From NCBI RefSeq assembly GCF_002204745.1, contig NZ_NIRR01000001.1, positions 248,001 through 312,000 of the forward strand: a stretch of 64,000 nt of DNA, in the 5' to 3' direction. Position 1 is the stretch's first letter. Each line of letters opens with the position of its first letter. This document shows, in pieces, positions 52,269 through 61,671 of this stretch. The stretch is from Hymenobacter amundsenii. GTDB taxonomy: Bacteria > Bacteroidota > Bacteroidia > Cytophagales > Hymenobacteraceae. The notes under the pieces are model-generated. The model made no database searches and was not told where the DNA came from. It worked only from the letters and a program-made list of their open reading frames with translations. A program made the position numbers and the translations under genes.

Positions 52269-53573
52269 ATGGCAGACATCGCGCCGCTCTACGACCGTTT
52301 CCAGCAAGCTACGGCCGTCAGCACCGACTCGCGCCAGCCCCAAAACGGCACGCTGTTCTTTGCCCTGAACGGCCCCAACTTCCGGGGCCGCGACTTCGCC
52401 CCAGCGGCGCTGGCAGCCGGCGCCCGCTACGCCGTGGTAGACGACCAGGAGCTGGCCGACACCGACCCCGCCCGCTACACGTACGCGCCCGACCCGCTGG
52501 TGGCGTTGCAGGAGTTGGCCCGTTACCACCGCCACCAACTGATACTGCCAGTGCTGGCCATTACGGGCTCGAATGGCAAAACCACCACCAAGGAACTGGT
52601 GCACGCCGTGCTGAGCCGGCGGTTCCGGGTACAGTACACCCAGGGTAACCTTAATAACCACATCGGCGTTCCGCTCACGCTGCTCAGCATCCGGCCCGGC
52701 GAGCACGAGTTGGCCATCATCGAGATGGGGGCCAACCACCAGGGGGAAATCGAGCTGCTCTGCCGCTTGGCCGAGCCCACCCACGGCCTGATTACCAACA
52801 TCGGCAAGGCCCACCTCGAAGGCTTCGGCGGCGTAGAGGGCATCGTGAAGGGCAAGGGGGAGCTGTTCCGGTTTCTGGCGCAGGTGGGCGGCACGGCCTT
52901 CGTAAATACGCTCGACGCCCGCTTGCCTGAACTGGCCGCCCCGGTAGCCGACCGCGTCACCTACCCCGGCCCCACCGATACTTACCCGGCCGAACTACTG
53001 TCTGCCGCCCCCCAGGTAACGCTGCGCTTATTTAACGGCGACGCCGTGGAGGCCCAGATTACGGGGGGGTACAACTTCCCTAACCTGGCCGCTGCCGCCG
53101 CTGTGGGGGCCTATTTCCAGGTGCCGGCCGCCGACATTGGGGCGGCGCTGGCCGGTTACGTACCCGAAAACAACCGCTCGCAGCTCGTGCGCACTGCCGC
53201 CGCCAATGAGGTAGTCCTCGATGCCTATAATGCCAACCCGAGCAGCATGGCCGCCGCTCTGCACAGCTTCGCCACCCGCCCAGGCAACCCCGCCGATAAA
53301 GTGGTTATTCTGGGCGACATGTTTGAGCTGGGAACCGAGAGTGAAGACGAGCACCGCACCCTGGGGCAATTGGTGCAGGGCCTGCCCTTCGGCACAGTCG
53401 TGCTCATCGGTCCCGACATGGCCGCCGCCGCCGCCTTCGACTCCTCGATGCTGCATTTTGCCAGCAAGCCCGAAGCAGCCGCCTGGCTGCGCGAAAACCC
53501 ACCCCGTCACCGCCAGATTCTGGTTAAAGGCTCCCGCGGCATGGGCCTGGAGAGTTTAGTGGAACTCCTCTGA
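52269..53573 (+). CDS. murF: UDP-N-acetylmuramoyl-tripeptide--D-alanyl-D-alanine ligase MurF
   Basis: 434-residue Mur ligase that adds D-Ala-D-Ala to the UDP-MurNAc tripeptide in cytoplasmic peptidoglycan synthesis. The ATP-binding loop ITGSNGKTTT is at about 98-107. The Mur-family NLNNHIGVPLTLL, MGANHQGEIELL, THGLITNIGKAHLEGFG and DAYNANPSSM segments follow in order. The start MADIAPLYDRF at 52269 is typical of MurF; the same frame open from 51873 overlaps the FG-GAP gene and is not real. It stands apart from the usual mur cluster and ends in a terminator hairpin at 53623-53650. Confidence 0.96.
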   Translation: MADIAPLYDRFQQATAVSTDSRQPQNGTLFFALNGPNFRGRDFAPAALAAGARYAVVDDQELADTDPARYTYAPDPLVALQELARYHRHQLILPVLAITGSNGKTTTKELVHAVLSRRFRVQYTQGNLNNHIGVPLTLLSIRPGEHELAIIEMGANHQGEIELLCRLAEPTHGLITNIGKAHLEGFGGVEGIVKGKGELFRFLAQVGGTAFVNTLDARLPELAAPVADRVTYPGPTDTYPAELLSAAPQVTLRLFNGDAVEAQITGGYNFPNLAAAAAVGAYFQVPAADIGAALAGYVPENNRSQLVRTAAANEVVLDAYNANPSSMAAALHSFATRPGNPADKVVILGDMFELGTESEDEHRTLGQLVQGLPFGTVVLIGPDMAAAAAFDSSMLHFASKPEAAAWLRENPPRHRQILVKGSRGMGLESLVELL

Positions 53574-53584
53574 ATCGCGGATTA

Positions 53585-53736
53585 GCGCGGATTGCGCGGA
53601 TTTTGCAGTCAATTGAAAATTGAAAAGCCACCTCAGTTGAGGTGGCTTTTTTGGATTTTTGCTGTTGGAGGACGCCACCACTAGGGCCGGCTACAAAATC
53701 CGTTCAATCCGTTGAAATCCGCGCTAATCCGTGATC
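53585..53736. repeat. Outer inverted repeat (GGATTAGCGCGGATT type) with inner terminator
   Basis: GGATTAGCGCGGATT near 53580 and its complement near 53716-53735 form a wide, imperfect palindrome of a kind common between genes in this phylum. Inside it, AAAAGCCACCTCA / TGAGGTGGCTTTT (53623-53650) is a clean 13-bp terminator stem with a T-run after it, ending murF. It also precedes the minus-strand rfbC stop. Confidence 0.7.
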
Positions 53737-54279
53737 CTAGAAGGGGCTCTCGAACTCGGCTAACGTGGGCAGCACCTGGTCTTTGGCCGAGATGGTGGGG
53801 TTTTCTACGCCCCAGTCAATGCCCAGAGCGGGGTCGTTCCAGAGTAGACCGCCCTCCGATTGGGGGGCGTAGTAATCGGTGCACTTGTAAAGAAAGAGCG
53901 TGTTGTCTTCGAGGGCCGTGAAGCCGTGAGCGAACCCGACGGGCACATAGAACATGTTGAAGCGCTCGGCATCGAGCACCACTGATACGTGCCGGCCGTA
54001 GGTAGGCGAATCGCGGCGGATGTCCACGATAACATCGAGGGCGCGGCCGGCGGCTACGCGCACCAGCTTGGCCTGGGCGTGGGGCGGCTTTTGGAAGTGC
54101 AGGCCCCGCACCACGCCCCGGTCGGAGCGCGACTGGTTGTCCTGAACCCAGTCGCCCACGATGCCGGCATCGCCCATTTTTTGGGCGCTGAACGACTCGA
54201 AAAAAGCGCCCCGGGCGTCGCCAAACACCTTGGGCAGAATTTCTACTACTCCGGGAATATCAAAGTATCTGAACTCCAT
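53737..54279 (-). CDS. rfbC: dTDP-4-dehydrorhamnose 3,5-epimerase
   Basis: 180-residue cupin-fold epimerase in dTDP-L-rhamnose synthesis. Catalytic His is in RGVVRGLHFQ (about residue 60), followed by the AKLVRVAAGRALDVIVDIRRDSPTYG strand and VPVGFAHGFTALEDNTLFLYKCTDYY, both family hallmarks. Length fits. rfbA, B and D are not in view, so the gene sits apart from the others, next to a glycosyltransferase. Minus strand, 54 bases after that gene's stop. Confidence 0.96.
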   Translation of the reverse strand: MEFRYFDIPGVVEILPKVFGDARGAFFESFSAQKMGDAGIVGDWVQDNQSRSDRGVVRGLHFQKPPHAQAKLVRVAAGRALDVIVDIRRDSPTYGRHVSVVLDAERFNMFYVPVGFAHGFTALEDNTLFLYKCTDYYAPQSEGGLLWNDPALGIDWGVENPTISAKDQVLPTLAEFESPF

Positions 54280-54333
54280 ACACTAGCTAAGATTGAGAAT
54301 CGGCGGGGCCGGGTGGCCGCAAGTTAGGCAGAT

Positions 54334-55464
54334 TTAGCCGCGCCCGGAACGACTTGTTGCTACTTCGGCTACCACAGCCAGGTATTTATTGAGCACAATC
54401 TGCTCGTCGAATTTGGTTTCGGCCAACTGGCGGCCGGCGCGGCCCATCTGGTCGAGGTCGGCGGCTGGCAGGCGGAGCACCTGCAACATTTTAGCGGCCA
54501 AATCCGGGGCGTCGCGGACCTGGCAGAGCAGGCCGTTTTCCCCGTCAACCACGGTTTCGCGGCAGCCGGGCACGTCAGTGGTCACGATGGGCTTGCCCAT
54601 GGCGGCCGCTTCGAGCAGAGTTTTGGGCGTGCCTTCGCGGTATGAGGGCAGCACCACGCAGTCGGCCTCGCGGATGAGGGCGGCCACGTCGTCGGAGGTG
54701 CCCAGGTACTCGACGTTTCCGGCCTGCAGCCACTCCTCAAACAGGGCCCGCTTCACGCCCACTCCCCCGCTTTCATCTACCCCGCCCAGCAGCTGCACCC
54801 GGGTACCGGGCACGGCCTCGCGCACCAACCGGGCGGCTTCGAAGTACTCCTCCACGCCCTTCTCATACAGCACCCGGGCAATCATGAGGAACACGAAGGG
54901 GGTGTTGCGGTGGAACTCGGCGGCGGGCCGGAAGCGGTTGATATCGACGCCGGAGCCGGGTAGCAGGTCGGTTTTGGCCGCCGCCACCAGCCGGTTCTCC
55001 AGGAACAGTTGCCGGTCGTCGCCGTTCTGGAAAAACACCCGCTTCGGAAACTGGAACGCGAACCGGTACAGACCCAGGGCCACGGTGCTCACCAGGTTTT
55101 TCACGATGAACACCGTACCCAGTCCCGACACATTGTTGACGCTCGGGATGCCGGCCAGCCGGGCCGCGATGGTGCCGTAGATATTGGGTTTGATGGTGTA
55201 CTGAAGCACCACATCGGGCCGTTCGCGACGGTAAATGCGGTAGAAGCGGCGGGTGAGGGCAGCATCCTGGAGGGGGTTAGTGCCCTTGTTTTCCATTAGA
55301 ATGGGCACGAACCGGCAGCCCAGCTCGGTTTCCAGCCGCGCCGAGTAAGCGTCGGGGGGCGCGATGGCCAGCACCTCGTGGCCGGCCTCCTGCAAGGCCC
55401 GCACGAGGCTGCGGCGAAAATTCCAGATATTCCAGGCGGTGTTGATAACGATGGCGACGCGCAT
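54334..55464 (-). CDS. Glycosyltransferase family 4 (WbpX/RfaB-like)
   Basis: 376-residue GT4 enzyme. N-terminal part MRVAIVINTAWNIWNFRRSLVRALQ with the glycine-poor first loop is common in O-antigen/exopolysaccharide transferases. The donor site carries LMIARVLYEKGVEEYFEAAR, LGTSDDVAALIREADCVVLPSYREGTPKTLLEAAAMGKPIV (E-x7-E) and GCRETVV. Located directly upstream of rfbC on the same strand, so a link to a rhamnose-containing surface glycan is likely but not shown. A TACCTTTG box lies 29 bases before the ATG. Confidence 0.93.
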   Translation of the reverse strand: MRVAIVINTAWNIWNFRRSLVRALQEAGHEVLAIAPPDAYSARLETELGCRFVPILMENKGTNPLQDAALTRRFYRIYRRERPDVVLQYTIKPNIYGTIAARLAGIPSVNNVSGLGTVFIVKNLVSTVALGLYRFAFQFPKRVFFQNGDDRQLFLENRLVAAAKTDLLPGSGVDINRFRPAAEFHRNTPFVFLMIARVLYEKGVEEYFEAARLVREAVPGTRVQLLGGVDESGGVGVKRALFEEWLQAGNVEYLGTSDDVAALIREADCVVLPSYREGTPKTLLEAAAMGKPIVTTDVPGCRETVVDGENGLLCQVRDAPDLAAKMLQVLRLPAADLDQMGRAGRQLAETKFDEQIVLNKYLAVVAEVATSRSGRG

Positions 55465-55492
55465 TCGGGGGCAGAGAACGGTAAGTTGGTTG

Positions 55493-55500
55493 CAAAGGTA
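55493..55500 (-). promoter_or_regulatory. -7 promoter box (TACCTTTG) for the glycosyltransferase/rfbC pair
   Basis: Exact TAnnTTTG on the minus strand, 29 bases upstream of the start at 55464. Confidence 0.65.
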
Positions 55501-55630
55501 GGCGGCCAGGGCGCAGGGGCCAGCGGAAAAATACCCGGAGTGCTTTCGGACGAACCGCCGACTCCTTTCCGCCGCTCAGATTGTTATCAGTCCTGAACGG
55601 GCCCAATGGCTCGCCCAATGCCAACCTGTT

Positions 55631-55638
55631 TACTTTTG
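55631..55638 (+). promoter_or_regulatory. -7 promoter box (TACTTTTG) just before the cytochrome c ATG
   Basis: Exact box ending 3 bases before the ATG at 55642, so the transcript probably has no leader. Confidence 0.55.
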
Positions 55639-55641
55639 CGC

Positions 55642-56037
55642 ATGTCCCGATTACTTACCACTCCTTTTTGTAGCCTCCTGGCCTTGGCCATTCTGCTGTT
55701 ACTAAGCGCCTGCGGCTCGGACCCCGACGCGCCCGAAACTGCGGCCGTCGCCCCATTGCCACCCGCCGCCGTTGCCGCCGCAACGCCATCCGAAGCCGAC
55801 GATGCGACGGCCTTGGCCACCGGCGAAACCCTGTTTGCCCAGAATTGCGCCCTCTGCCACGGGGCCAATGGCAAGCTCGGCCTCAATGGGGCCCACGACC
55901 TCACCAAGAGCAACCTCAACGCCGCAGGCCGCACGTATATGGTCGTCAATGGCCTCGGCAAGATGCCATCCTTTAAGGGCCAGCTCACCGAGGAACAGAT
56001 TCAGCAGGTGGTGGCTTACTCGCTTACGCTCCAGTAA
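55642..56037 (+). CDS. Lipoprotein cytochrome c (class I)
   Basis: 131-residue protein with a lipobox LLSAC (Cys about 24), an A/P-rich linker and a small cytochrome c fold: heme site CALCH (about residue 74) and the distal methionine in GLGKMPSFKGQLTEEQI. It likely carries electrons at the outer face of the inner membrane or in the periplasm. The start at 55642 (MSRLLTTPF) is used; 12 upstream codons lack a signal pattern. A cytochrome maturation system is needed but is not in view. Confidence 0.92.
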   Translation: MSRLLTTPFCSLLALAILLLLSACGSDPDAPETAAVAPLPPAAVAAATPSEADDATALATGETLFAQNCALCHGANGKLGLNGAHDLTKSNLNAAGRTYMVVNGLGKMPSFKGQLTEEQIQQVVAYSLTLQ

Positions 56038-56141
56038 GCCGTATTATCCTACTGCGCTACTTTGGCCGTATGCTACTATGGCCCCCAGCTTCGGCGGCGG
56101 CTTCGGCCAGCCGGCCGGTTCATTTATAACTTCTCTTTCCG

Positions 56142-57506
56142 ATGGCAAATAAACCTAGTCCCAAAAGCAACAACGGCGGCAAAGCCCAGAACAGCACCCG
56201 CCACCCCGGCGCCGTTGATGGCGTGAAGGGCCGGGCCGGTCGCATTCTAACCAAAGCCGCCGCCAACGGCACCTACGACACCAGTACCGACGAAGAAACA
56301 GCCGTGCTGGTGGCAGTGCCCGACAAGCGCCAGGCCGATGCCCGCACCCAGGAATACCTCGACGAGCTGGAATTTCTGGCCGAAACGGCCGGGGCCAGCG
56401 TAACCAAGCGCTTCATTCAGCGCCTCGACAAGCCCGACATCCGCACGTTCGTGGGCGAGGGTAAGCTGGCCGAAATCAAGGCCTACGTGGAGCACACCGG
56501 GGCCAGCATGGTCATTTTCGATGACGACCTCTCCCCCTCCCAACTGCGGAACCTGGAGGCCGAGCTGAAGGTGAAAATCGTGGACCGGAGCCTGCTCATC
56601 ATCGATATTTTCGCCCGGCGGGCCAAAACGGCCACCGCCCAAACCCAGGTCGAGTTGGCCCAGTACCAATACCTGCTGCCCCGCCTGACGGGCCTTTGGA
56701 GCCACTTGGACAAGCAGCGCGGTGGTGGCGTTTCGCAGCGTGGACCGGGTGAAACGGAAATCGAAACCGACCGCCGAGTGGTGAACGACCGAATTGCCCT
56801 CCTGAAAGAGCGCCTCAAAGACCTCGACCGCCAGAGCCAGACCCAGCGCAAATCGCGCGGCGGCACGGTGCGCGTAGCTTTGGTGGGCTACACCAACGTG
56901 GGCAAAAGCACGATTATGAACTTGCTGAGCCGGGCCGACGTGTTTGCCGAAAACAAGCTCTTCGCCACCGTCGACTCGACAGTGCGCAAGGTGGTGCTCG
57001 ACACTACGCCCTTTCTGCTCTCCGACACGGTAGGGTTCATCCGCAAGTTGCCCACCCGCCTCATCGAGAGCTTCAAGAGCACGCTCGACGAAATCCGGGA
57101 GGCCGACCTGCTGGTGCATGTGGTGGATATTTCCCACCCCTCGTTCGAGGAGCATATGGCCGTGGTTGAGGACACGCTCAAGGACATTGGGGCAGCCGAC
57201 AAGCCGGTGCTGGTGGTCTTTAATAAGATTGACAAGTATGATACCGGCGAGGCTGCCTACCATGATGGGTTCGAGGGGATGAATGCCGACGAAAATGCCC
57301 CTGCTCCGCGCCCTAGCCTGGAGCAGTGGCAGGCTACCTATATGGCCAAGTTGCACAACCAAGTGGTGTTCATCTCGGCCCAGGACCGCACCAACCTCGA
57401 CGAGTTGCGGGCCCGGCTGATGAAGCTGGTGGCGGCTATTCATAATGAGCGCTACCCTTCCGTGCAGCCCATTAACTACGATGAGCAGGAGGGCTGGCAG
57501 GAATAA
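56142..57506 (+). CDS. hflX: Ribosome-associated GTPase HflX
   Basis: 454-residue GTPase that splits stalled 70S ribosomes. HflX N-terminal domain (glycine-rich RFIQRLDKPDIRTFVGEGK region) and coiled linker, the signature RGPGETEIETDRR, then the G domain: Walker A GYTNVGKST (about 248), FATVDSTVRK switch, DTVGFIRKLP, and NKID. The N terminus carries an unusual 40-residue basic, Asn/Gly-rich extension. Length is normal. It stands alone; a GC-rich inverted repeat follows near 57530-57593. Confidence 0.96.
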   Translation: MANKPSPKSNNGGKAQNSTRHPGAVDGVKGRAGRILTKAAANGTYDTSTDEETAVLVAVPDKRQADARTQEYLDELEFLAETAGASVTKRFIQRLDKPDIRTFVGEGKLAEIKAYVEHTGASMVIFDDDLSPSQLRNLEAELKVKIVDRSLLIIDIFARRAKTATAQTQVELAQYQYLLPRLTGLWSHLDKQRGGGVSQRGPGETEIETDRRVVNDRIALLKERLKDLDRQSQTQRKSRGGTVRVALVGYTNVGKSTIMNLLSRADVFAENKLFATVDSTVRKVVLDTTPFLLSDTVGFIRKLPTRLIESFKSTLDEIREADLLVHVVDISHPSFEEHMAVVEDTLKDIGAADKPVLVVFNKIDKYDTGEAAYHDGFEGMNADENAPAPRPSLEQWQATYMAKLHNQVVFISAQDRTNLDELRARLMKLVAAIHNERYPSVQPINYDEQEGWQE

Positions 57507-57757
57507 ACCCGCCCTTTTCCTGGAAGACCAGGCCGCCGTCGCGGGCAGAATGCTGACCTCACCGTTAGCGTTCGGCCCGCCCGACGGCGGCTTTGTTATG
57601 AGCACGTGCTACTGGTTTTCACTTTTTCAAATGAACGCACTATTTCGTTACGGAATCGTTGATTTCAAAATAAAACTATTGTCAATTCCGTAATTTATCC
57701 GACCTTGATGAAGCAATAATGAATTTTTCTCTTTTCCACCCTCTTCAAAGCCTTCTT

Positions 57758-59041
57758 ATGAAAAGAACTTTCTACTCGCTTGCTCTGGGCCTGACTAGCC
57801 TGACAATGATGCCTTCCGCTTCGGCCCAGAATGGTAACGTAGGCCGCCTGACAGGGAAATTCGTTCAGCCGGCAAATGGCCGCCAGTGCGCCGCCATGGA
57901 GGTGCTTGACCGCCAGTTGGCCACCGACCCGCAGATGGCCCAGCGCATGGCCGAAATTGAGGCCCGTACCAGCCGCTTCGTCGCCAACCCCGTGGCCAAC
58001 CGCGCCGCCTTAACCGGTCCGGTAACCATCCCGGTAGTCGTGCACGTGCTCTATAATACCAACGCCGAGAACGTGTCTGACACTCAGGTGCAGGCCCAGA
58101 TCAATGTGCTCAACCAGGACTTCGCCAAAACCAACGCCGACGCCTCGCTGATTCCGGCCGCATTTGGCAGTGCGGCTGCTTCCACCAATGTGCGCTTTGC
58201 GCTGGCCAAGCGCGACCCCAACGGCGCAGCTACGAACGGTATCATCCACAAATCGACCCGGGTGAAATCGTGGAGCACCAACGATGCCATGAAGCAGTCG
58301 AAGCGTGGCGGCGACGATGCCTGGGACACGTCCAAGTATCTGAACATCTGGGTTTGCGACCTGGGCCAGGGCTTACTAGGCTATGCTCAGTTCCCGGGCG
58401 GCGCGGCTAGCACCGACGGCGTAGTGGTACTGTATTCCTCGCTGCCCGGCGGTACCGCCGCTCCTTACGACAAGGGCCGCACGGCAACCCACGAGGTAGG
58501 CCACTGGCTGAACCTGCGCCACATCTGGGGCGATGCCAGCTGCGGCAACGACCTGGTAAGCGACACGCCCACCCAGCAGACCAGCAACTACGGCTGCCCC
58601 TCGTTTCCGAAGGTTACCTGCTCGAACGGCCCCAACGGCGACATGTTCATGAACTACATGGACTACACCGACGACGCCTGCATGTATATGTTCTCTAATG
58701 GCCAGTCGTCGCGCATGGACGCGCTGTTTGCCAGCGGCGGTGCCCGCGCCTCGTTACTGACCTCGACTGGGGCCACCGCTCCGCTGGTAGCTACGACGGC
58801 CGTCGAAACCCTGACCGTGTTCCCAAACCCGACCAGCGGCCAACTCTCCATCCGCACCGGCCTCAACACGCCTGCTATCGGCTGGCAGGTGAAGGTATAT
58901 GACCTGCGCGGCCTCGAAATGCCCCAGGCCCGCACGGCAGCGACCGGCACCCTCGACGTATCGGGCCTGCCCACCGGCCTTTACCACTTGGTGCTGACCA
59001 ACGGTAAATCCATCCAGCACCAGAGCTTCCGGAAGGAGTAG
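57758..59041 (+). CDS. Secreted M43-type (pappalysin-like) zinc protease with T9SS sorting domain
   Basis: 427-residue secreted protease. Start MKRTFYSLALG gives a signal (ends ASAQ). The metzincin site HEVGHWLNLRH (about residue 244) lacks the usual Gly, and the Met-turn is in MNYMDYTDDACMYMF. Cysteines in DASCGNDLVSD and YGCPSFPKVTCSN resemble those of other M43B members. A type A T9SS domain follows (TVFPNPTSGQLSI to LPTGLYHLVLTNG). The catalytic segment (58474-58772) is about 96 percent identical at the DNA level to the next gene, indicating a recent duplication or conversion. A terminator follows at 59058. Confidence 0.93.
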   Translation: MKRTFYSLALGLTSLTMMPSASAQNGNVGRLTGKFVQPANGRQCAAMEVLDRQLATDPQMAQRMAEIEARTSRFVANPVANRAALTGPVTIPVVVHVLYNTNAENVSDTQVQAQINVLNQDFAKTNADASLIPAAFGSAAASTNVRFALAKRDPNGAATNGIIHKSTRVKSWSTNDAMKQSKRGGDDAWDTSKYLNIWVCDLGQGLLGYAQFPGGAASTDGVVVLYSSLPGGTAAPYDKGRTATHEVGHWLNLRHIWGDASCGNDLVSDTPTQQTSNYGCPSFPKVTCSNGPNGDMFMNYMDYTDDACMYMFSNGQSSRMDALFASGGARASLLTSTGATAPLVATTAVETLTVFPNPTSGQLSIRTGLNTPAIGWQVKVYDLRGLEMPQARTAATGTLDVSGLPTGLYHLVLTNGKSIQHQSFRKE

Positions 59042-59057
59042 TCTTCCCAGCTGCCTG

Positions 59058-59103
59058 AAATGCAACGCCCGCTCCGGTTCTGCCGGGGCGGGCGTTGCGT
59101 TTC
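59058..59103 (+). terminator. Terminator after the first M43 gene
   Basis: AAATGCAACGCCCGC and GGCGGGCGTTGCGTTT-type arms form a strong GC stem. Confidence 0.8.
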
Positions 59104-59277
59104 TGACCAAATCATTTGCGAGAGGCACTAATATAATTAGGGCTTTATTATGAAAATAATTATATAAGCACCGATATGTTCAATTGTTCTTAATAATTTT
59201 ATGCTTTCGCGCCCTTTTCCCCACAACCTCACACACCTACCGCTCACCCTCATTTCCTTCCCAATCAACCTACACGC

Positions 59278-60984
59278 ATGAAAAAAACCTTTTACTCGTT
59301 CATACTGGGGGCGCTTGCCTTCGGTGTAACCCACCAGGCCCAGGCCCAGAATCCGGACCAGCGCGGCTGCTCGACAATGGAGGTACTCGAACGCCAACTG
59401 GCCGCCGACCCTACCCTAGCTCTGCGCCTGCGTGCCATTGAGGCCCAGACCCGCGACTTCGTGGACAACCCGGTAGCCCAGCGCACCGCCGCTGCCGTGA
59501 CGATTCCGGTAGTAGTGCACGTGCTCTATAACACAACGGCCCAGAATATCTCCGACGCCCAGATTGCCTCCCAGATTGCGGTACTCAATGAGGACTTCAA
59601 CAAGCTTAACACCGATGCCAGCAAAACGCCCGGCGCTTTCGCCGGCCGGGTAGCCAACGTGGGCATTCAGTTTGTGCTGGCCAAGCGCGACCCTAGCGGC
59701 AACACCACTACGGGAATCGAGCGCAAGCAAACGTCCACTACGTCGTGGTCGGACGATGACCGCATCAAGAGCGCAGCTACGGGCGGCCTAGGGGCCTGGC
59801 CCGCGGGCCAGTACCTCAACCTGTGGGTAGGCAACCTTGGTGGGGGCCTGCTCGGCTATGCCCAGTTTCCGGGCGGCGGCGCCAGCACCGACGGCGTGGT
59901 CATTACGACTTCGGGCTTCGGCCGCGGCGGTTCGGCGGCCTCCCCCTTCAACCTGGGCCGCACGGCAACCCACGAGGTAGGCCACTGGCTGAACCTGCGC
60001 CACATTTGGGGCGATGCCAGCTGCGGCAACGACCTAGTAAGCGACACGCCCACCCAGCAGACCAGCAACGGCGGCTGCCCCTCGTTTCCGAAGGTTACCT
60101 GCTCGAACGGCCCCGACGGCGACATGTTCATGAACTACATGGACTACACCAACGACGCCTGCATGTACATGTTCTCTAATGGCCAGTCGTCGCGCATGAA
60201 TGCGCTGTTTGCCAGCGGCGGTGCCCGCGCCTCGCTGCTGACCTCGAACGGTGATGTAGCCCCCGGTGGCACCACCCCGCCGCCTGCCGTTGCTTACTGT
60301 GCCAGCAAGGGTACCAACGTAACCTACGAGTGGATTGACTACGTGAAGCTCGGTTCCATTGCGCGCACATCGGGCAAAGACGGTGGCTACTACAACGGCA
60401 CGGCTACCAGCACCTCGCTGCCCGCCGGCTCGTCGCAGACTATCAACTTCTCGGCCGGTTTCGCCTCCACGGCCTACACCGAGAACTGGAGGGTTTACAT
60501 TGATTACAACCAGGACGGTGATTTCGGCGACGCGGGCGAAACCGTGGTGTCGGGCTCCTCGGCCAGCACCGGCACGCTCAGCAGCACCTTTACGGTGCCG
60601 GCTTCCGCCAAGAGCGGAGCCACCCGGATGCGGATTGTAATGAGTGATGCGGCAGCCACCACCAGCTGCGGCAGCTACAGCTACGGCGAAACCGAAGACT
60701 ACACGGTTAACATCAGCGGCGGTGCCCGCCTCGATGTATCGGCGGCCCAGCTTGGCTACCGCATCTACCCCAACCCGGCCACCGATGTGCTCAACATCGA
60801 GATTCCGTCGGCTATTGATGCCAGTGCCGTTTCGGTACGCGTGTACGACCTGCGCGGAGCCGAAATCACGACGGCCCGCTTCGAGGGCTCGATGCTGCAA
60901 GTGGGCCAGTTGGCCCAGGGCATTTACCTACTCCGCATCAGCGACGGGCAGCACGTTTCGCACCACCGCTTCGTGAAAGAGTAG
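59278..60984 (+). CDS. Secreted M43-type zinc protease with GEVED domain and T9SS sorting domain
   Basis: 568-residue secreted protease, tandem relative of the preceding gene. Signal peptide ends AQAQ; zinc site HEVGHWLNLRH (about 231), Met-turn MNYMDYTNDACMYMF. Unlike its neighbour it has an extra GEVED beta domain (about 340-480, with WRVYIDYNQDGDFGDAGETV and SYGETEDYTVNI) before the T9SS sorting domain (LGYRIYPNPATDVLNIEI). The GEVED part is known to bind surfaces or carbohydrate in related proteins. Separate transcription unit by its own leader and terminator at 61009-61043. Confidence 0.94.
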   Translation: MKKTFYSFILGALAFGVTHQAQAQNPDQRGCSTMEVLERQLAADPTLALRLRAIEAQTRDFVDNPVAQRTAAAVTIPVVVHVLYNTTAQNISDAQIASQIAVLNEDFNKLNTDASKTPGAFAGRVANVGIQFVLAKRDPSGNTTTGIERKQTSTTSWSDDDRIKSAATGGLGAWPAGQYLNLWVGNLGGGLLGYAQFPGGGASTDGVVITTSGFGRGGSAASPFNLGRTATHEVGHWLNLRHIWGDASCGNDLVSDTPTQQTSNGGCPSFPKVTCSNGPDGDMFMNYMDYTNDACMYMFSNGQSSRMNALFASGGARASLLTSNGDVAPGGTTPPPAVAYCASKGTNVTYEWIDYVKLGSIARTSGKDGGYYNGTATSTSLPAGSSQTINFSAGFASTAYTENWRVYIDYNQDGDFGDAGETVVSGSSASTGTLSSTFTVPASAKSGATRMRIVMSDAAATTSCGSYSYGETEDYTVNISGGARLDVSAAQLGYRIYPNPATDVLNIEIPSAIDASAVSVRVYDLRGAEITTARFEGSMLQVGQLAQGIYLLRISDGQHVSHHRFVKE

Positions 60985-61008
60985 CCAGCTTCGCAAAAGC
61001 AGAAAACC

Positions 61009-61043
61009 CAACGCCCCTTCTTCCTTGCGGAGAAGGGGCGTTG
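61009..61043 (+). terminator. Terminator after the second M43 gene
   Basis: CAACGCCCCTTCTT and AGAAGGGGCGTTG form a near-perfect 13-bp stem with loop CCTTGCGG. Confidence 0.8.
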
Positions 61044-61158
61044 TGCTTCAGGTACCCCGCGCCGGCCAGACACGGCTCAGCTTGTGGCGGTGGCGGCGGG
61101 CAAAACCTTTTCGGCTAGCCTTAGTAAAGAGGCCTTCCTACCTAGCTTGCTGCTGCCC

Positions 61159-61647
61159 ATGAAAACGTTGTACCTAATGCGCCACGCCAAGTCGAGCTGG
61201 AGCTTCGACACGCTCAACGACCAGGAGCGGCCGCTCAACGACCGGGGCCGCGATGATGCCCCGCTGATGGGCCAGGCCCTGGCCGAGCGCGAAGTAGAGC
61301 TGGACCTGATTGTGTCGTCGCCGGCGGTGCGGGCCCTGAGTACGGCCGCGCTGGTGGCCAAAACCCTCAACCATTCGCCCGAACAGCTCCGGGTTATCGA
61401 GGCCATTTATGAGGCTGACGTACACGACCTGCTGGCCGTTGTGCAGGGCCTACCCGATGAGGCTGCCGACGTGCTGCTGGTGGGCCACAACAACACGCTC
61501 ACCGATTTTGCCAACACCCTCTCCCCCAGCGAAATTCCGTCGATGCCCACGGCCTCGATTGTATGCCTTAAGTTCAAAACCGACCATTGGGCCGAGGTGG
61601 CACGCAACAACGCCGAGTACTACTTCTTCGATAAACCCAAGAACTAT
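61159..61647 (+). CDS. SixA-family histidine phosphatase
   Basis: 163-residue protein of the small histidine-phosphatase group. The phosphohistidine motif is LMRHAKSSW (about residues 6-14), and the second His lies in VLLVGHNNTLTDFANTL. SixA in E. coli removes phosphate from phosphohistidine residues of signalling proteins. Start ATG 61159 (MKTLYLMRHAK) is used. The stop (61648-61650) is 147 bases from the PPK1 gene, with a GC-rich palindrome between them (61672-61776), so a shared transcript is possible but uncertain. Confidence 0.9.
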
Positions 61648-61671
61648 TGATCTTTGGGCTTTTACCTTGAG

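Noticed and set aside
56247..57605. 452-codon frame antisense to hflX
   Set aside because: Same reason: shadow of a well-supported gene, no family resemblance.
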